The translations under genes were made by a program, and so were the position numbers. DNA of 64,000 bases from the NCBI RefSeq assembly GCF_001672915.1, contig NZ_LZKR01000034.1:1-64000 (forward strand), given 5' to 3'. Shown here piece after piece: positions 36,901 through 46,800 of the stretch (its first letter is position 1; each line of letters starts with the position of its first letter). The notes beneath the pieces were generated by a model. It ran no database searches and was not told the origin of the DNA. It worked only from the letters and a program-made list of their open reading frames with translations. Source of the stretch: Mycobacterium sp. 1245805.9. GTDB lineage: Bacteria; Actinomycetota; Actinomycetes; Mycobacteriales; Mycobacteriaceae.

Positions 36901-37117
36901 AGCACTCCACCAGCTGGGTCATGATTTCGCGGAACCGCTCGATGTCCACGGCCCCCGCGAGGTCCATCGACCGCACCACGTCGGCGAACAGCACCGTCAC
37001 CTGCTTGTACTTCGCTGTGTCAGGCGACACCGAAGTCGGGGCACCACACTCGTGGCAGAACTTGGCGCTCTCCTGCAGGCCAGTGCCGCACGACCCGCAT
37101 GCCACGCCCGCCGTCAT
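33935..37117 (-). CDS. Class III cyclase / AAA ATPase multidomain regulator
   Basis: A 1060-residue protein. A double-CxxC zinc ribbon (CGSCG, CHECG) opens the protein, followed by a class III cyclase homology domain (VLFADVVRSMDLA, EYTGDGVMALFGAP). A STAND-type ATPase with Walker A GPPGIGKS comes next, then a long helical repeat region. M. tuberculosis has similar proteins (Rv0386, Rv1358, Rv2488c), but those end in a LuxR domain, which this one lacks. Start ATG 37117 precedes the zinc ribbon directly; a longer frame to 37228 has no similarity. Whether the cyclase is catalytic is uncertain. Confidence 0.9.
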   Translation of the reverse strand: MTAGVACGSCGTGLQESAKFCHECGAPTSVSPDTAKYKQVTVLFADVVRSMDLAGAVDIERFREIMTQLVECSAAVARRYGSGLVEYTGDGVMALFGAPVALEDHAFRGCLAALAIQEEASRLADEVARRDGMAFRLRVGLNSGRVIAGEVGSRWLRYAATGETVGFAHRMESVAPPGGVMVSESTARLVEHAVTLAEPEWLRIKEADEPVRARRLLAIRPRDGLVRRAEASLVGRRWEMATLDATVNRAIGGNGGVVGVTGPPGIGKSRVAREVAALAAGRGVEVYWAFCESHARDISFGVVARLLRSGMGVAELDGDTARTKVRRQIPDADPQDVLLLEDLLGIADPKVPLPQINPDARRRRLTTLINMTTLARTRPALFLIEDAHWIDAVSESMLADFLTVIADTPSMVLITYRPEYEGALTRVHRAQTIALAPLGDSDAATLIGELLGDDPSVAELATNIAERAAGNPFFAEEMVRELVQREVLAGKRGAYVCRSNAADVSVPATVQAAIEARIDRLDTASRRTLTAASVIGARFGTELLAALKVDAVFDELLGAELIEQVRFIPSAEYAFCHPLIRAVAYESQLKSDRAQWHRRLATAIQERAPGSVEENAALIAEHLQGAGELREAYGWHMRAAAWSTNRDLNAARVSWQRASQLADALPADDADQPSMRIAPRTMLCATDWQGRAFSEIRGRFAELRELCTAAGDKVSLAIGMTGLATELLYVGRPGERSRLVSEQMALLESIGDPDLTSGLAFVAFANWFNDGEFGEILRWSQTVVDLADGDPAKGAGFGLGSPLAVAMALRGLARWWLGRPGWRQDFDDAVAMARNSDGASLGVVLAWTYGAGVRYGVVRADDSVVRTIEEAVQTAQRASSDIALIFAEYALGSVLLHRDSAADRRRGLEIVLRAREWQRERMPTLVANSELMAAQEMAKRADRDAALTAIRKAVEELCREERIGYCVWGIGVLVETLLERGAEGDLAEAQEAMDRLANLRPDDVWAIREITLLRLRALLAGARGDANAYRDLVGRYRAMAESLGFEGHIAWAEAMIPGTE

Positions 37118-37231
37118 CCGAGCACCACCGATCCAGGGGCCCCGACTACCCCAATTGCCCAAGAATAGGACGTTCACCAAAGATCTTGGTGGCTTCTGAG
37201 CAGGGTTGTTGCGCGCGGCGCGCCCCAAACC

Positions 37232-37261
37232 TTGACAGTGTCATCATGACAGTGTCAGTAT
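37232..37261 (+). promoter_or_regulatory. Promoter with two TGACAGTGTCA operators, probably leaderless
   Basis: TGACAGTGTCA (arms TGACA/TGTCA) occurs at 37233-37243 and 37247-37257, 14 bp apart. The first overlaps a perfect -35 TTGACA (37232-37237). A -10-like CAGTAT lies at 37256-37261 after 18 bp. Transcription would then begin at about 37268, the A of the ATG, giving a leaderless mRNA. Operators between -35 and -10 are usual for MerR regulators. A third exact copy lies inside the gene at 37708-37718. Confidence 0.65.
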
Positions 37262-37267
37262 CGACGC

Positions 37268-37897
37268 ATGGCCGACGTGGCGTCCTGGACGCTGGACGAG
37301 CTGGTGCGACGGGTGGCCGTCGGGCTGGCCGATCCGGCGTATCCGGGTGCGCCCAACGGACGCGTCCGGGGCCTGCCCGATCGGCGCGCCGTCCGGTGGT
37401 ACACGACGACCGGGCTTGTCGACCGGCCGACCATGCAGGGGCGCACGGCGCTCTACAGCCCGCGGCACCTGCTGCAGATCGTCGCGGTCAAACGGCGCCA
37501 GGCTGAGGGCCGCTCGCTCGCCGACATCCAGGCCGAGCTGGCTGGAGCGACGGACGAGACGCTGCGCAAGGTTGCCTCCGTGCCCGACGAACTGATCGCG
37601 GCGGAGCCCACAGAATCTGAGGAGCCGGCGCCTAGTCCGACGCGCCGCCAACGCTTTTGGGCCGATCCACCCGCCGCCGCCGAACCGGTGGCCAATGGGG
37701 ACGGCGCTGACAGTGTCACAAAGTTGGCGGCCGTGAGCCTGCCCGGCGGGGCGCTGTTGTTGCTGCCCGTCGGATCTGGAGGCGACGGCCGACCCGACGC
37801 CGATGACATCGACGCGATCCGTGCGGCCGCCCGGCCGCTTCTCGAACTGCTGGCCGAGCGTGGCCTGCTGACCCCTGATGAACGGAGCACCTCATGA
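37268..37897 (+). CDS. MerR-family-like transcriptional regulator
   Basis: A 209-residue protein. The N-terminal winged helix contains RAVRWYTTTGLVDRPTMQGR and TALYSPRHLLQIVAVKRRQA, the MerR pattern of a turn followed by a tyrosine-containing wing. LADIQAELAGATDETLRKVA follows. The C-terminal half is Pro/Ala-rich with a small domain (KLAAVSLPGGALLLLPVG). The ATG coincides with the predicted transcription start. It overlaps the VIT-VWA gene by 4 bp (ATGA), so the pair is one operon and probably autoregulated through the TGACAGTGTCA sites. Confidence 0.85.
   Translation: MADVASWTLDELVRRVAVGLADPAYPGAPNGRVRGLPDRRAVRWYTTTGLVDRPTMQGRTALYSPRHLLQIVAVKRRQAEGRSLADIQAELAGATDETLRKVASVPDELIAAEPTESEEPAPSPTRRQRFWADPPAAAEPVANGDGADSVTKLAAVSLPGGALLLLPVGSGGDGRPDADDIDAIRAAARPLLELLAERGLLTPDERSTS
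37708..37718. promoter_or_regulatory. Intragenic third copy of the TGACAGTGTCA operator
   Basis: An exact copy of the 11-bp site found twice in the promoter lies about 450 bp downstream, inside the MerR-like coding region. It could allow DNA looping or roadblock autoregulation, or be chance. Confidence 0.4.
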
Positions 37898-40830
37898 CCG
37901 TCCGCATCACGTCGATGACCGACGCCGAGATCGATCGGGTGGCCGTCCCGGACGACGAGGCCGGGCTGGGTGCTCTGAGCACCGAGCGCGGCAACCTACC
38001 GCTGGAACGCATCGACGTGCGCGCCGAGATCACCGGGCTCACCAGCCGGGTGGAGCTGACGCAGGACTTCGTCAATTCCTTCGACGTGCCCCTGGAAGCC
38101 AGCTACGTGTTCCCGCTGCCGGATCGGGGTGCGGTCACGCGGATGCGGATGACGGCCGACGGGCGGGTCGTGGACGCCGAGTTGAGGGAGCGGGAGGCCG
38201 CCCGCCGGGCCTACGACGACGCCATCGCGTCGGGCCGGCGCGCGTCCATCGCTGAGGAGGACCGGCCGGACGTTTTCACCGTGCGGGTCGGCAACATCCT
38301 GCCCGGCGAACGGGTCAGCGTCGCCCTGACGCTCGTCATCCCCTTGGCCTATGCGGACGGCGAGGCGACGTTCCGCTTTCCGCTTGTAGTTGCGCCGCGG
38401 TACATCCCGGGCCGCGCGCTCGCGGACATCGCGGTTGGCGACGGGCACGCCGACGACACCGACGCGGTGCCCGACGCGTCGCGGATAAGCCCGCCGGTGC
38501 TGCTGCCCCGTTTTCCTCATCCGGTTCCGCTGTCGATCGAGGTCGGCATCGACCCCGCCGGTCTGTTGCTGTCGGAGGTGCGGTCGAGCCTGCACGCGGT
38601 GTCCACCGATGACGGCCGGATACGGGTACGCCCCGGCGAGCGCGCCAACCGGGATTTCGTGCTGCGGCTGCGCTACGGCGCCAAAGACATCACCGATTCG
38701 CTTGTGCTGGTGCCGGATTCGGAGGGCGACGAGGGGACCTATCAGCTCACTGTGCTGCCGCCGGTGTCCAGCGCGCCGCCGCGTCCGCGGGACCTGGTGC
38801 TGGTGTTGGACCGCTCCGGCAGCATGGCCGGTTGGAAGATGGTGGCCGCGCGCCGCGCCGCGGCGCGCATCGTCGACACGCTCACCGGTGGGGATCGGTT
38901 CGCGGTATTGACATTTGACGATCGGATCGACCGCCCCGCGGGGCTGCCCGATGGGCTGGTCGAGGCCAGCGACCGGAACCGCTACCGTGCCGTCGAGCAC
39001 CTCGCCCGCGTCGACGCGCGCGGTGGCACCGAGATGGTCGCGCCGTTGCGGCAGGCCCTCGCGTTGCTGGGCGGATCGCGCAACGGCGAGGCCCGCGACG
39101 CCGTCGTCGTCCTCGTCACCGACGGTCAGGTCGGCAACGAGGACCAACTCTTGCACGAGTTGTCCGGCGACTTGCAGCGGGTGCGCGTGCACGCGGTCGG
39201 CGTCGACCAGGCCGTCAACGCCGGATTCCTTTGGCGCCTGGCCAGTGTCGGTGGCGGGCGATGCGAGCTGGTGGAAAGTGAGGATCGCCTTGACGAGGCG
39301 ATTGATACCATCCACCGCCGCGTTTCTGCGCCGCTCGCCCACTCATTGTCGCTGTGCCCCGCGGGGCTGGCGATCGTCGAGGACACCACGAGCCCGGCCC
39401 GGTTGCCCGACCTGTTCCCCGGGGTGCCGCTGGTTGTGAGCGGGCGGTATCGGGGGAGCGCGTCCGGTTCTCTGACCCTCCGCGGCACGACGGCCGAGGG
39501 CGGCGACTGGTCGGCCACCGTTGCCGGACGGCGCCTCGACGCCCCGGCCGTGACCGCGCAGTGGGCCCGGGCGCACTTGCGCGACCTCGAGGACCGCTAC
39601 GCCGCGGCCGCCACGCCGGAGCTGGAGAAGCGAATTGTCGCTACGTCATTACGGTTTGGTGTGTTGTGCAGGTTTACCGCGTTCGTTGCGGTGGACAGCC
39701 GCGTCGTTGCCGACGGTCTAGTGCCGCACCGCGTGATGCAGCCCGTCGAGGCGCCGGCCGGCTGGGAGCAGGTCCGGGCGCCAGACCATGCCGTGTTTGC
39801 GGCGGCCGCGCCCCCGCCGCAGTTGGCCGGGGCAGCCGTGACGCTGAGCCAACCCACACCGTCCCCAAAGGCGCAGTCGGGGAAACCACAGCCACGAACG
39901 GTCAAGCTGCGCAACGTGATTGCGGCGACGGTCGTCGGCGCGCTGCTCATCGGCGGTGGCTGGACCTGGTCGGCGAGTCGGGACGGTCACCCCAGCCCGA
40001 CGGCTGACGGCATTGTGAGCGGCAAGATTCCAGCATCAGAGGATAGGGGCGCCGCGGGCCAGATTTCCGGGACGAGGGCCGGCGTTCCCGAGAACACCGT
40101 CTCGCTGCCGGAAGCGCCGCCACCACCACAGGCCCCCGCTGACGCCACCTCCAAACGTGACGTCATCACTACGGGATCGATGCAGATGGTCGTCACCGAG
40201 CCCGCCCAAGTGGCCGATCGGCTCGTCACCGCGGTCAACGATGCCGGCGGACGCGTCGATTCGCGTTCGGAACGAACCGGATCATCCTCGCCGACGGTTG
40301 ATCTCGTGCTGCGCATTCCCGCCGACAAACTCGACGGGGTCCTGGCGGATGCCAAGAAACTGGGTACCGTCGAGTCGATGTCGATCGGGCACAACGACGT
40401 GACGTCGCAGCGCGTCGACCTCGATGCCCGCATCGAGGCGTTGCAGACCTCGGTCAACCGACTGCTGCAGCTGATGGGTCGGGCCGGCAACGTCGCCGAC
40501 CTGCTCGCGGCGGAGTCGTCGCTGACCCAAAGGCAGGCCGAGTTGGACTCGCTGCGCGCGCAGCGCGCCACGCTTGGCGACCAGATTTCCTACGCGACGA
40601 TCAACGTCAGCCTCTCGACCAAACCGGCGGCGGTTCCTCAGCCTGGTTTCCTGAACGCGCTTCAACACGGGTGGCAGTCGCTGCTCTCCGCCGTCCACGG
40701 CGTTGTGATGGCGGTCGGATTCCTCATCCCATGGATACCGGTGCTGGTCGTGGCGGCGGTGGTTCTCGTGTTGGTGGTGCGCCGCAAGTCTTTCCGGAGA
40801 TCGTCTGGCGTAGCTAGCCAGGCCGATTGA
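37894..40830 (+). CDS. VIT-VWA-DUF4349 fusion membrane protein
   Basis: A 978-residue protein. Residues about 20-150 form a VIT domain (EITGLTSRVELTQDFVN, ASYVFPLPDRGAV). A von Willebrand A domain follows at about 300-470 with MIDAS DRSGS at 306-310. A hydrophobic helix near 675-690 (VIAATVVGALLIGGGW) separates this from a C-terminal DUF4349 region (about 755-975), including a helical pair (LDARIEALQTSVNRLLQLM) and a terminal membrane helix. VIT-VWA proteins are usually exported or surface modules; DUF4349 is normally a separate lipoprotein. The stop overlaps the convergent giant gene by 17 bp. Confidence 0.88.
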   Translation: MTVRITSMTDAEIDRVAVPDDEAGLGALSTERGNLPLERIDVRAEITGLTSRVELTQDFVNSFDVPLEASYVFPLPDRGAVTRMRMTADGRVVDAELREREAARRAYDDAIASGRRASIAEEDRPDVFTVRVGNILPGERVSVALTLVIPLAYADGEATFRFPLVVAPRYIPGRALADIAVGDGHADDTDAVPDASRISPPVLLPRFPHPVPLSIEVGIDPAGLLLSEVRSSLHAVSTDDGRIRVRPGERANRDFVLRLRYGAKDITDSLVLVPDSEGDEGTYQLTVLPPVSSAPPRPRDLVLVLDRSGSMAGWKMVAARRAAARIVDTLTGGDRFAVLTFDDRIDRPAGLPDGLVEASDRNRYRAVEHLARVDARGGTEMVAPLRQALALLGGSRNGEARDAVVVLVTDGQVGNEDQLLHELSGDLQRVRVHAVGVDQAVNAGFLWRLASVGGGRCELVESEDRLDEAIDTIHRRVSAPLAHSLSLCPAGLAIVEDTTSPARLPDLFPGVPLVVSGRYRGSASGSLTLRGTTAEGGDWSATVAGRRLDAPAVTAQWARAHLRDLEDRYAAAATPELEKRIVATSLRFGVLCRFTAFVAVDSRVVADGLVPHRVMQPVEAPAGWEQVRAPDHAVFAAAAPPPQLAGAAVTLSQPTPSPKAQSGKPQPRTVKLRNVIAATVVGALLIGGGWTWSASRDGHPSPTADGIVSGKIPASEDRGAAGQISGTRAGVPENTVSLPEAPPPPQAPADATSKRDVITTGSMQMVVTEPAQVADRLVTAVNDAGGRVDSRSERTGSSSPTVDLVLRIPADKLDGVLADAKKLGTVESMSIGHNDVTSQRVDLDARIEALQTSVNRLLQLMGRAGNVADLLAAESSLTQRQAELDSLRAQRATLGDQISYATINVSLSTKPAAVPQPGFLNALQHGWQSLLSAVHGVVMAVGFLIPWIPVLVVAAVVLVLVVRRKSFRRSSGVASQAD

Positions 40831-43800
40831 GTTCGTCGAACCTCGCGAGCGCGGCGTCGAGGTCATCCTCGTCGAACAGCTCCGTCCGTTTGATTTTGTC
40901 GCCGTCGTAGGTGGAAAGGTCGATGGTGCGCCACTCGGCCTCAAAGCCTTGGTGTGAGGTCCCTTTCACAACCTGGGTCACGACGGCTCCTACCTTGCTC
41001 AACCGATGCACAGCCTCAATCCGGATGCCGGAACGGGGCGAGAGATCCCATGTTGCAAGAAGATATGCGCTCAGACCACCGGCCGGGATTGGTGCGAGTC
41101 GGCGGTGATCGATATTCACCCAGTCGGCGGCCGCCTCGGGGAGCTGGCGTCTGTTGAGCGCTGCGTACGCGCGTGTGACGAGTGACCACGTGTGCGCGTG
41201 GGCGGCCGCCTCGCCCGCACGGTATCTCGCATCGAGCTCCTCGAAGGCCGCGTCGATATCGTCCATGTCGAATATGACCATCGCCACGATCAGCTGGCCG
41301 GCGTCGATCTCGACGACGACGAGCCACTCGGCGCCGACCTCGTCCTCCGGAAAGCCGCGGTTGAATGCGCGGACATGAGCTAGGGCAAGGCGCTCACTGC
41401 GGGTCGCAATGATGCGCGAAGAAATGGTCTCTGCACCGACGTCGACGGCAGCTCGCACATCCGCGACGTAAACATCTCGGCCACATCGAACCCCTGCGTT
41501 GACGACACGACGGCGATCGTCCGCGACGATGTTGTCGGCCAGTAGTTGCGCCATGGCCGCCCAGTCGCGGGTCGAGAAGCATGCCTGGAATCGCTCGACT
41601 ACTCGACCTGCCGCATTTTTCAGTTGTTGCGGTTGCGGTTGAAGTTCCTCGAACCTAGTGAGCGCAGCGTCGAGGTCTGCCTCGTCGAAAACTTCGCATC
41701 GGCAGATCCGGTCGCCTTCGACAGTTAATACAAGGATCATTGGCCACTCGGCATGCACACCATCTGGTGAAGTGCCAGACGCAGCATAGAGGGCGACCAC
41801 GCCGAAACTGCTGAGCCGATGCACCGCCTCGATGCGCATCCTGAGATCCGGCGTAACTTCCCAGATGGCGCGCATCGCAGCTTGCCCTTGGGTCGCGTCG
41901 ATCACGGCGAGCCGCCTGTGGTCGACGGTGACCCAGTCCGCTGCTGGAAGTTCGTGCCGGTTGAACGTGGCGCATTCCCGTGCAACAACCGACCACACGT
42001 GAGAGTGGGCGGCCGCTTCGCCGGCGAGATAGCGGGCATCGAGTTCCTCGAAGGCGGCATCGATTTCGTCGAGGTCGAACGCAACGCGCGCCACGATCCG
42101 CTCTTCAGCGTTGATCTCGACGACGCTAAGAAACTCCATGCGGAATGCCTCAGGTTGATCTTGGTAGCGGATACACGTCCGACAGAGCTCGAGGCGAGCA
42201 CCCCGGGTCGCTATGACAGTCAATGAAATGTCCGTGAGCCCCAGGTCAACGGCGCTCCGCATGTCCGTGATGGCGGCGTCTCGTCCGTGTTGAATCCCGG
42301 AGTTCACGACCCGACGGCGATCGTCGATTGCAATGTCTTCGGCCAGGATCTCGCCTACGGCGTTCCAATCATGGGCCGCAACGCAGGTCTTGAGGCGCCG
42401 GTGGACTCTGCTTGCGGCGTTTGCCAGTCGTTGCGCCTGCGGTTGCAATTCCTCAAAACGGGCGAGCGCGGCGTCGACGTCCGCCTCGTCGAAGACCTCG
42501 ACACGGCTGTAAAGGTCGCCGTCGACTATGCCAATGACGATTGCCCGCCATTCGGCGTCAAATCCCTCGTGCGAGGTTCCATGCGCAACCTGTGTGATGA
42601 CCGCCCCTTGGTCACTCAGCCGATGCACCGTCTCGATGTAGACGCTGATGTCCGGCGTGAGGTCCCGAACGCTACGAAGGTATCCGGCCAGATCCTCTGA
42701 CTCGGTCGTTAGCACCGCTCGATTGTCGACGTACACCGAATCCGGTTTCATGCCGGGAAGTTCGTGCCGATTGGACGCGGAATAGCTTCCCGCAATTACC
42801 GACCACACTTCCGCGTGGGTGGCCGCTTCGCCGGCGAGGTAGCGGGCGTCGAGTTCTTCCAAGGCGGCGTCGATGTCTTCGAGGTCGAACACGACGTTCG
42901 CCGCGCCGCGGTTGTCGTCGTTGATCTCGACGAGAGCAAGTGCCCCGGCTTGGAACGCCTCAAGCGGCTGGTCTTGGCTTGCGAACGTGATGCGAAAGAG
43001 CGCGAGGCGCTCCCCGCGGATCGCAACCAAGGTCGACCTCGCGTTAGTCATCCAGATATCGGCGACGGCTTGCCAGTTCGCTATCTCCGCATCGCGACCC
43101 CGTCGTATGCCGGCGTTTACGACCCGGCGGCGATCGTCTGAGGACATGTCCTCGTCGAGCAGTTGAGTCATTGCGTCCCAGTCACGGTCCGCAAAATGCA
43201 ATAAGAATTGCTCTGCCATTCGGCTTGCTGCGTTTTCCAATCGCCATGTGGTCGGGTGCAATTCGTCAAACCGTGCGAGCGCGGCGTCGAGGTCTTCCTC
43301 GTCGAAAACTTCGATGCGGCTGATCTGATCGCGCTCGATGATCACGAGGACGATCTCCCGCCACTCCGCGCCGAACCCCTCTTGCGACGTCCCGTGTACC
43401 GCATGAGCGAAGACCGCTCCGCGATCATTCAGCCGATGGATCGCGTCGGTGAAACTCTTGACATCCTGCGCGACGTCCCACGTGGCTTGGATGTACGGGA
43501 TTATTCCGCCCGGCGGGAAGGCTATCGTGCGCCGGTGGTCAATGCTGGCCAAGTCCGACGTCGTCGGTGGCAGGTCATGCCGATTGAACGCGGCGTAACC
43601 ACTTACGATGACAGACCACGTGTGCGCGTGGGCGGCCGCTTCGCCGGCCAGGTAACGAGCGTCGAGCTCTGCCAAGGCGGCGTCGATGTCTTCGATGTCA
43701 AAGCCGATGTTCGCCACGATCCGGCCGTCGGCGTCGATTTCGACGACCGACAGTACCTCGGCGCTGATCTCATCTGGGCTCGCGGCGCGGTTCGAGGAAC

Positions 43801-46800
43801 GAATATGAGAAAGCGCGAGCCGGGCTCCGCGCGTCGCAACGACGGTAGGAGTCAGGTTCTTCGGATCGACAATTTCGGCTATGACGCGCATGTCTGCGAT
43901 GTGGGCTTCCCGACCGTTCCGTACGCCGCCGTTCACAACACGACGGCGATCGTCACTGCAAATGTCGTCGGCTGTCAGCTCGGCCATGGCGTCCCAATCC
44001 CGAGCCGCAAAATGCGTCCAAAAGCGTTCACTGACACGGCTGGCGGCGTTTTCCGGTCGCCGCGTCGGCGGATGAAGTTCCTCGAAGCGGGCGAGCGCAG
44101 CGTCGAGGTCAGCCTCGTCGAAGACTTCGTAGCGGCAAAGCAGGTCACCTTCGACCATGCAGACGGCAATCATCCGCCACTCGGCGGCAAAGCCCTCTTG
44201 CGAGGTACCCGTCACCGCCTGTGTGATGACGGTTCCCAGTTCGCTCAGCCGATGCACCGCCTCGACGTAGCCCGTGGCGTCCGGCGTGAGATCCCACACG
44301 GCGCGCTGGGCGGCGCGTAGTTCAACCCCTTCGAGCGATACGACTGGTCGATGGTCGATGTAAACCACATTAGGCGTCGTCGCGGCAGGTTCTTGCCGAT
44401 TGAACCCGGCATGGCCCCCTGCAATCACCGACCACGTGCGCGCGTGGGCGGCTGCCTCGCCGGCGAGGTACCGCGCGTCGAGCTCCTGGAAGGCGGCTTC
44501 GATGTCGTCGGGGTCGAAAAGCACTGAATTGAGTAGGAGGCCACCGGCGTTGACTTCCGTGAGCATCAAGTGCTCGGCAGTGATGGGCCGATTGACATCG
44601 TCGGTGTCGCGATACTTGTCATGGGTCAGGGCGAGGCGGGATCCCCTGATGGCAATGGGTGCTACCTCTAACCGCCATGCTTCGGGGGCCTCGAAAATCG
44701 CGCGAACAACTTCAGGGCCCACCGCGCGTTCGTCGCGTAGGCCCTTTCGTCGATCGTCGTACCGCGCGTCGGCGGCGTTTCGGGCCAGAACCGCTTCCAC
44801 GTCACGGAGATTGATTGCGTCGGCTGTGCGCATGCGGGCTCGGGTCGCATCGTTCTCGAGTCGCGATACCGGTCCTTCGAGTTGGTCGAATGTCGCGAGC
44901 GCGGCTTCTAGGTCTGCCTCGTCGAATAGCTCGTTCCGACTGATCAGGTCACCGTCGACGGTGAAGATGTCAACCATCCGCCACTCGGCGTCGAAGCCGT
45001 TCTCCGAACTTCCGCGCGCGGTTAGGGTGACGACGGCTCCCAGGTCGCTCAGGCTGTGCACGGCCTCGATATAGATACGCACGCTCGGAGCGAGATCCCA
45101 CGTCGCACGGGTAAATTCGTCCAGATCAACCGCCGCGACCGTTACGACCGGTCGGTGATCGATATAAATGGAATCTGGCGTCGTCGCGGGAAGTTCGTGC
45201 CGGTTGAACGCGGCACAGGCCCCGGTGATAGGCGACCACGTTTGCGCGTGGTCGGCCGCTTCGCCGGCGAGGTACCGGGCATCCAGTTCGGCGAAGGCGG
45301 CGTCGACGTCGTCTAGGTCAAAGATGACGACAGCCGCGATCGTGTTGTCATTGGCTTCGATGATGCCGAGCACTTCTACGATGAACGTCGCAGACGCTTG
45401 ATCACGACCCGAGAAGCAGACACGACCGAGGACGAGGTTTTCTCCTCGGGTCGCTAGCGGGGTCCAGGCTACGTTCTTCGTCCCGACCTCGGCTGTGGCC
45501 TTCAGGCTTGCGATCTCTGCATCCCGGCCGCGCCGGATTCCAACGCCCACAACGGGACGGCGATCGTCGGTACAAATGTCGTCGGCGAGCAATGTCGTAA
45601 TTGCGACCCAGTCGCGGGACGCGAAAGATATCCCTAAGCGTGCGGACAGTTTGCTAGCCGCGTTGTCCAGCCGCGGTGCCGGTCGACTGAGTTCTTCAAA
45701 GCGGGCGAGCGCAGTGTCGAGATCAGTCTCATCGAAAATTTCACAGCGGCTGATCAGGTTGTCGCTGACGGTCAGCACGTTGATTCCACGGAACTCGACA
45801 GGGGAGCCCTCGTGCGAGATCGCGTGTCCGGTCCAAGTGACCACCGCTCCGAGATCATCTAGCCGATGGGCGGTTTCGATGTAGACGCCGCCATCGGACA
45901 ACATGTTCCATGCGGATCGGATGTACGGCGTCAGGTCACCGGGCGCAAATGCGATGCCCTGCCTGTGGTCGATGTTGACCCAATCCGGTGTCGTTGGGAG
46001 TAGCTGCCGTTGGTTGAGCGCGGCGCACGCTTCTGTGATGACTGACCACGTGTGCGCGTGGGCGGCGGCTTCGCCGGCAATGTAGCGCGCGTCGAGTTCG
46101 GTGATGGCGGAGTCGATGTCGTCGGGGTCAAACGCGACGACCCCGGCCATCCTTCCGTCGCCGTCGATCTCGACGATGATGAGCGCCTCGACGAGGAACG
46201 CATGCGGCTCCTGGTCGAGGCCGGAGAAGCGGGCACGAGTCAGGGCGAGGTGTTTGCCGCGGGTTGCGATGACGTCAACCGTCGGGCTGACTCCGATATC
46301 GGCGACCGACCGCATGTCTTCCATCTGCGCATCCCGCCCATGCAGGACCCCAGCGCCCACCATCCGACGGCGATCGTCATGGCTCATGTCGTCGGCGAAG
46401 AGCGCGCTCATCGTGTCCCAGTCGCGCGCGTCGAAGCATGCCCAAATGCGCTCGTTCACTCGGGTTGCCGCGTTTTCGAGCCGTCGTGCCTGTCGGCTCA
46501 GCTGTTCGAAACTCGCGATCGCGGCATCAATGTCGGCCTCGTCGTAAATTTCGTAGCGGTTGATCATGCCCCCGTCGACGATGAAGAAGCTGGTTATCCG
46601 CCACTCGGCCGCGAACCCTTCTCGTGACGTCGACTTCGCGACATGGGTGGTGACCGCGCCGAGGTCGGTCAGCCGATGAACGGCCTCAATGTAAATGTGG
46701 TTTCGAGGCGTATCTTCCGTATCTTCCAACGAAGCACGAAGGTATGCCATGAAGTCACCAGGCCCGATCGTTGCAAGCGGACGATGGTCAATGTCTACCA

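Noticed and set aside
35303..37168. 621-aa + strand frame opposite the cyclase/ATPase gene
   Set aside because: Composition is typical antisense; the - strand has zinc ribbon, cyclase and Walker motifs in order.
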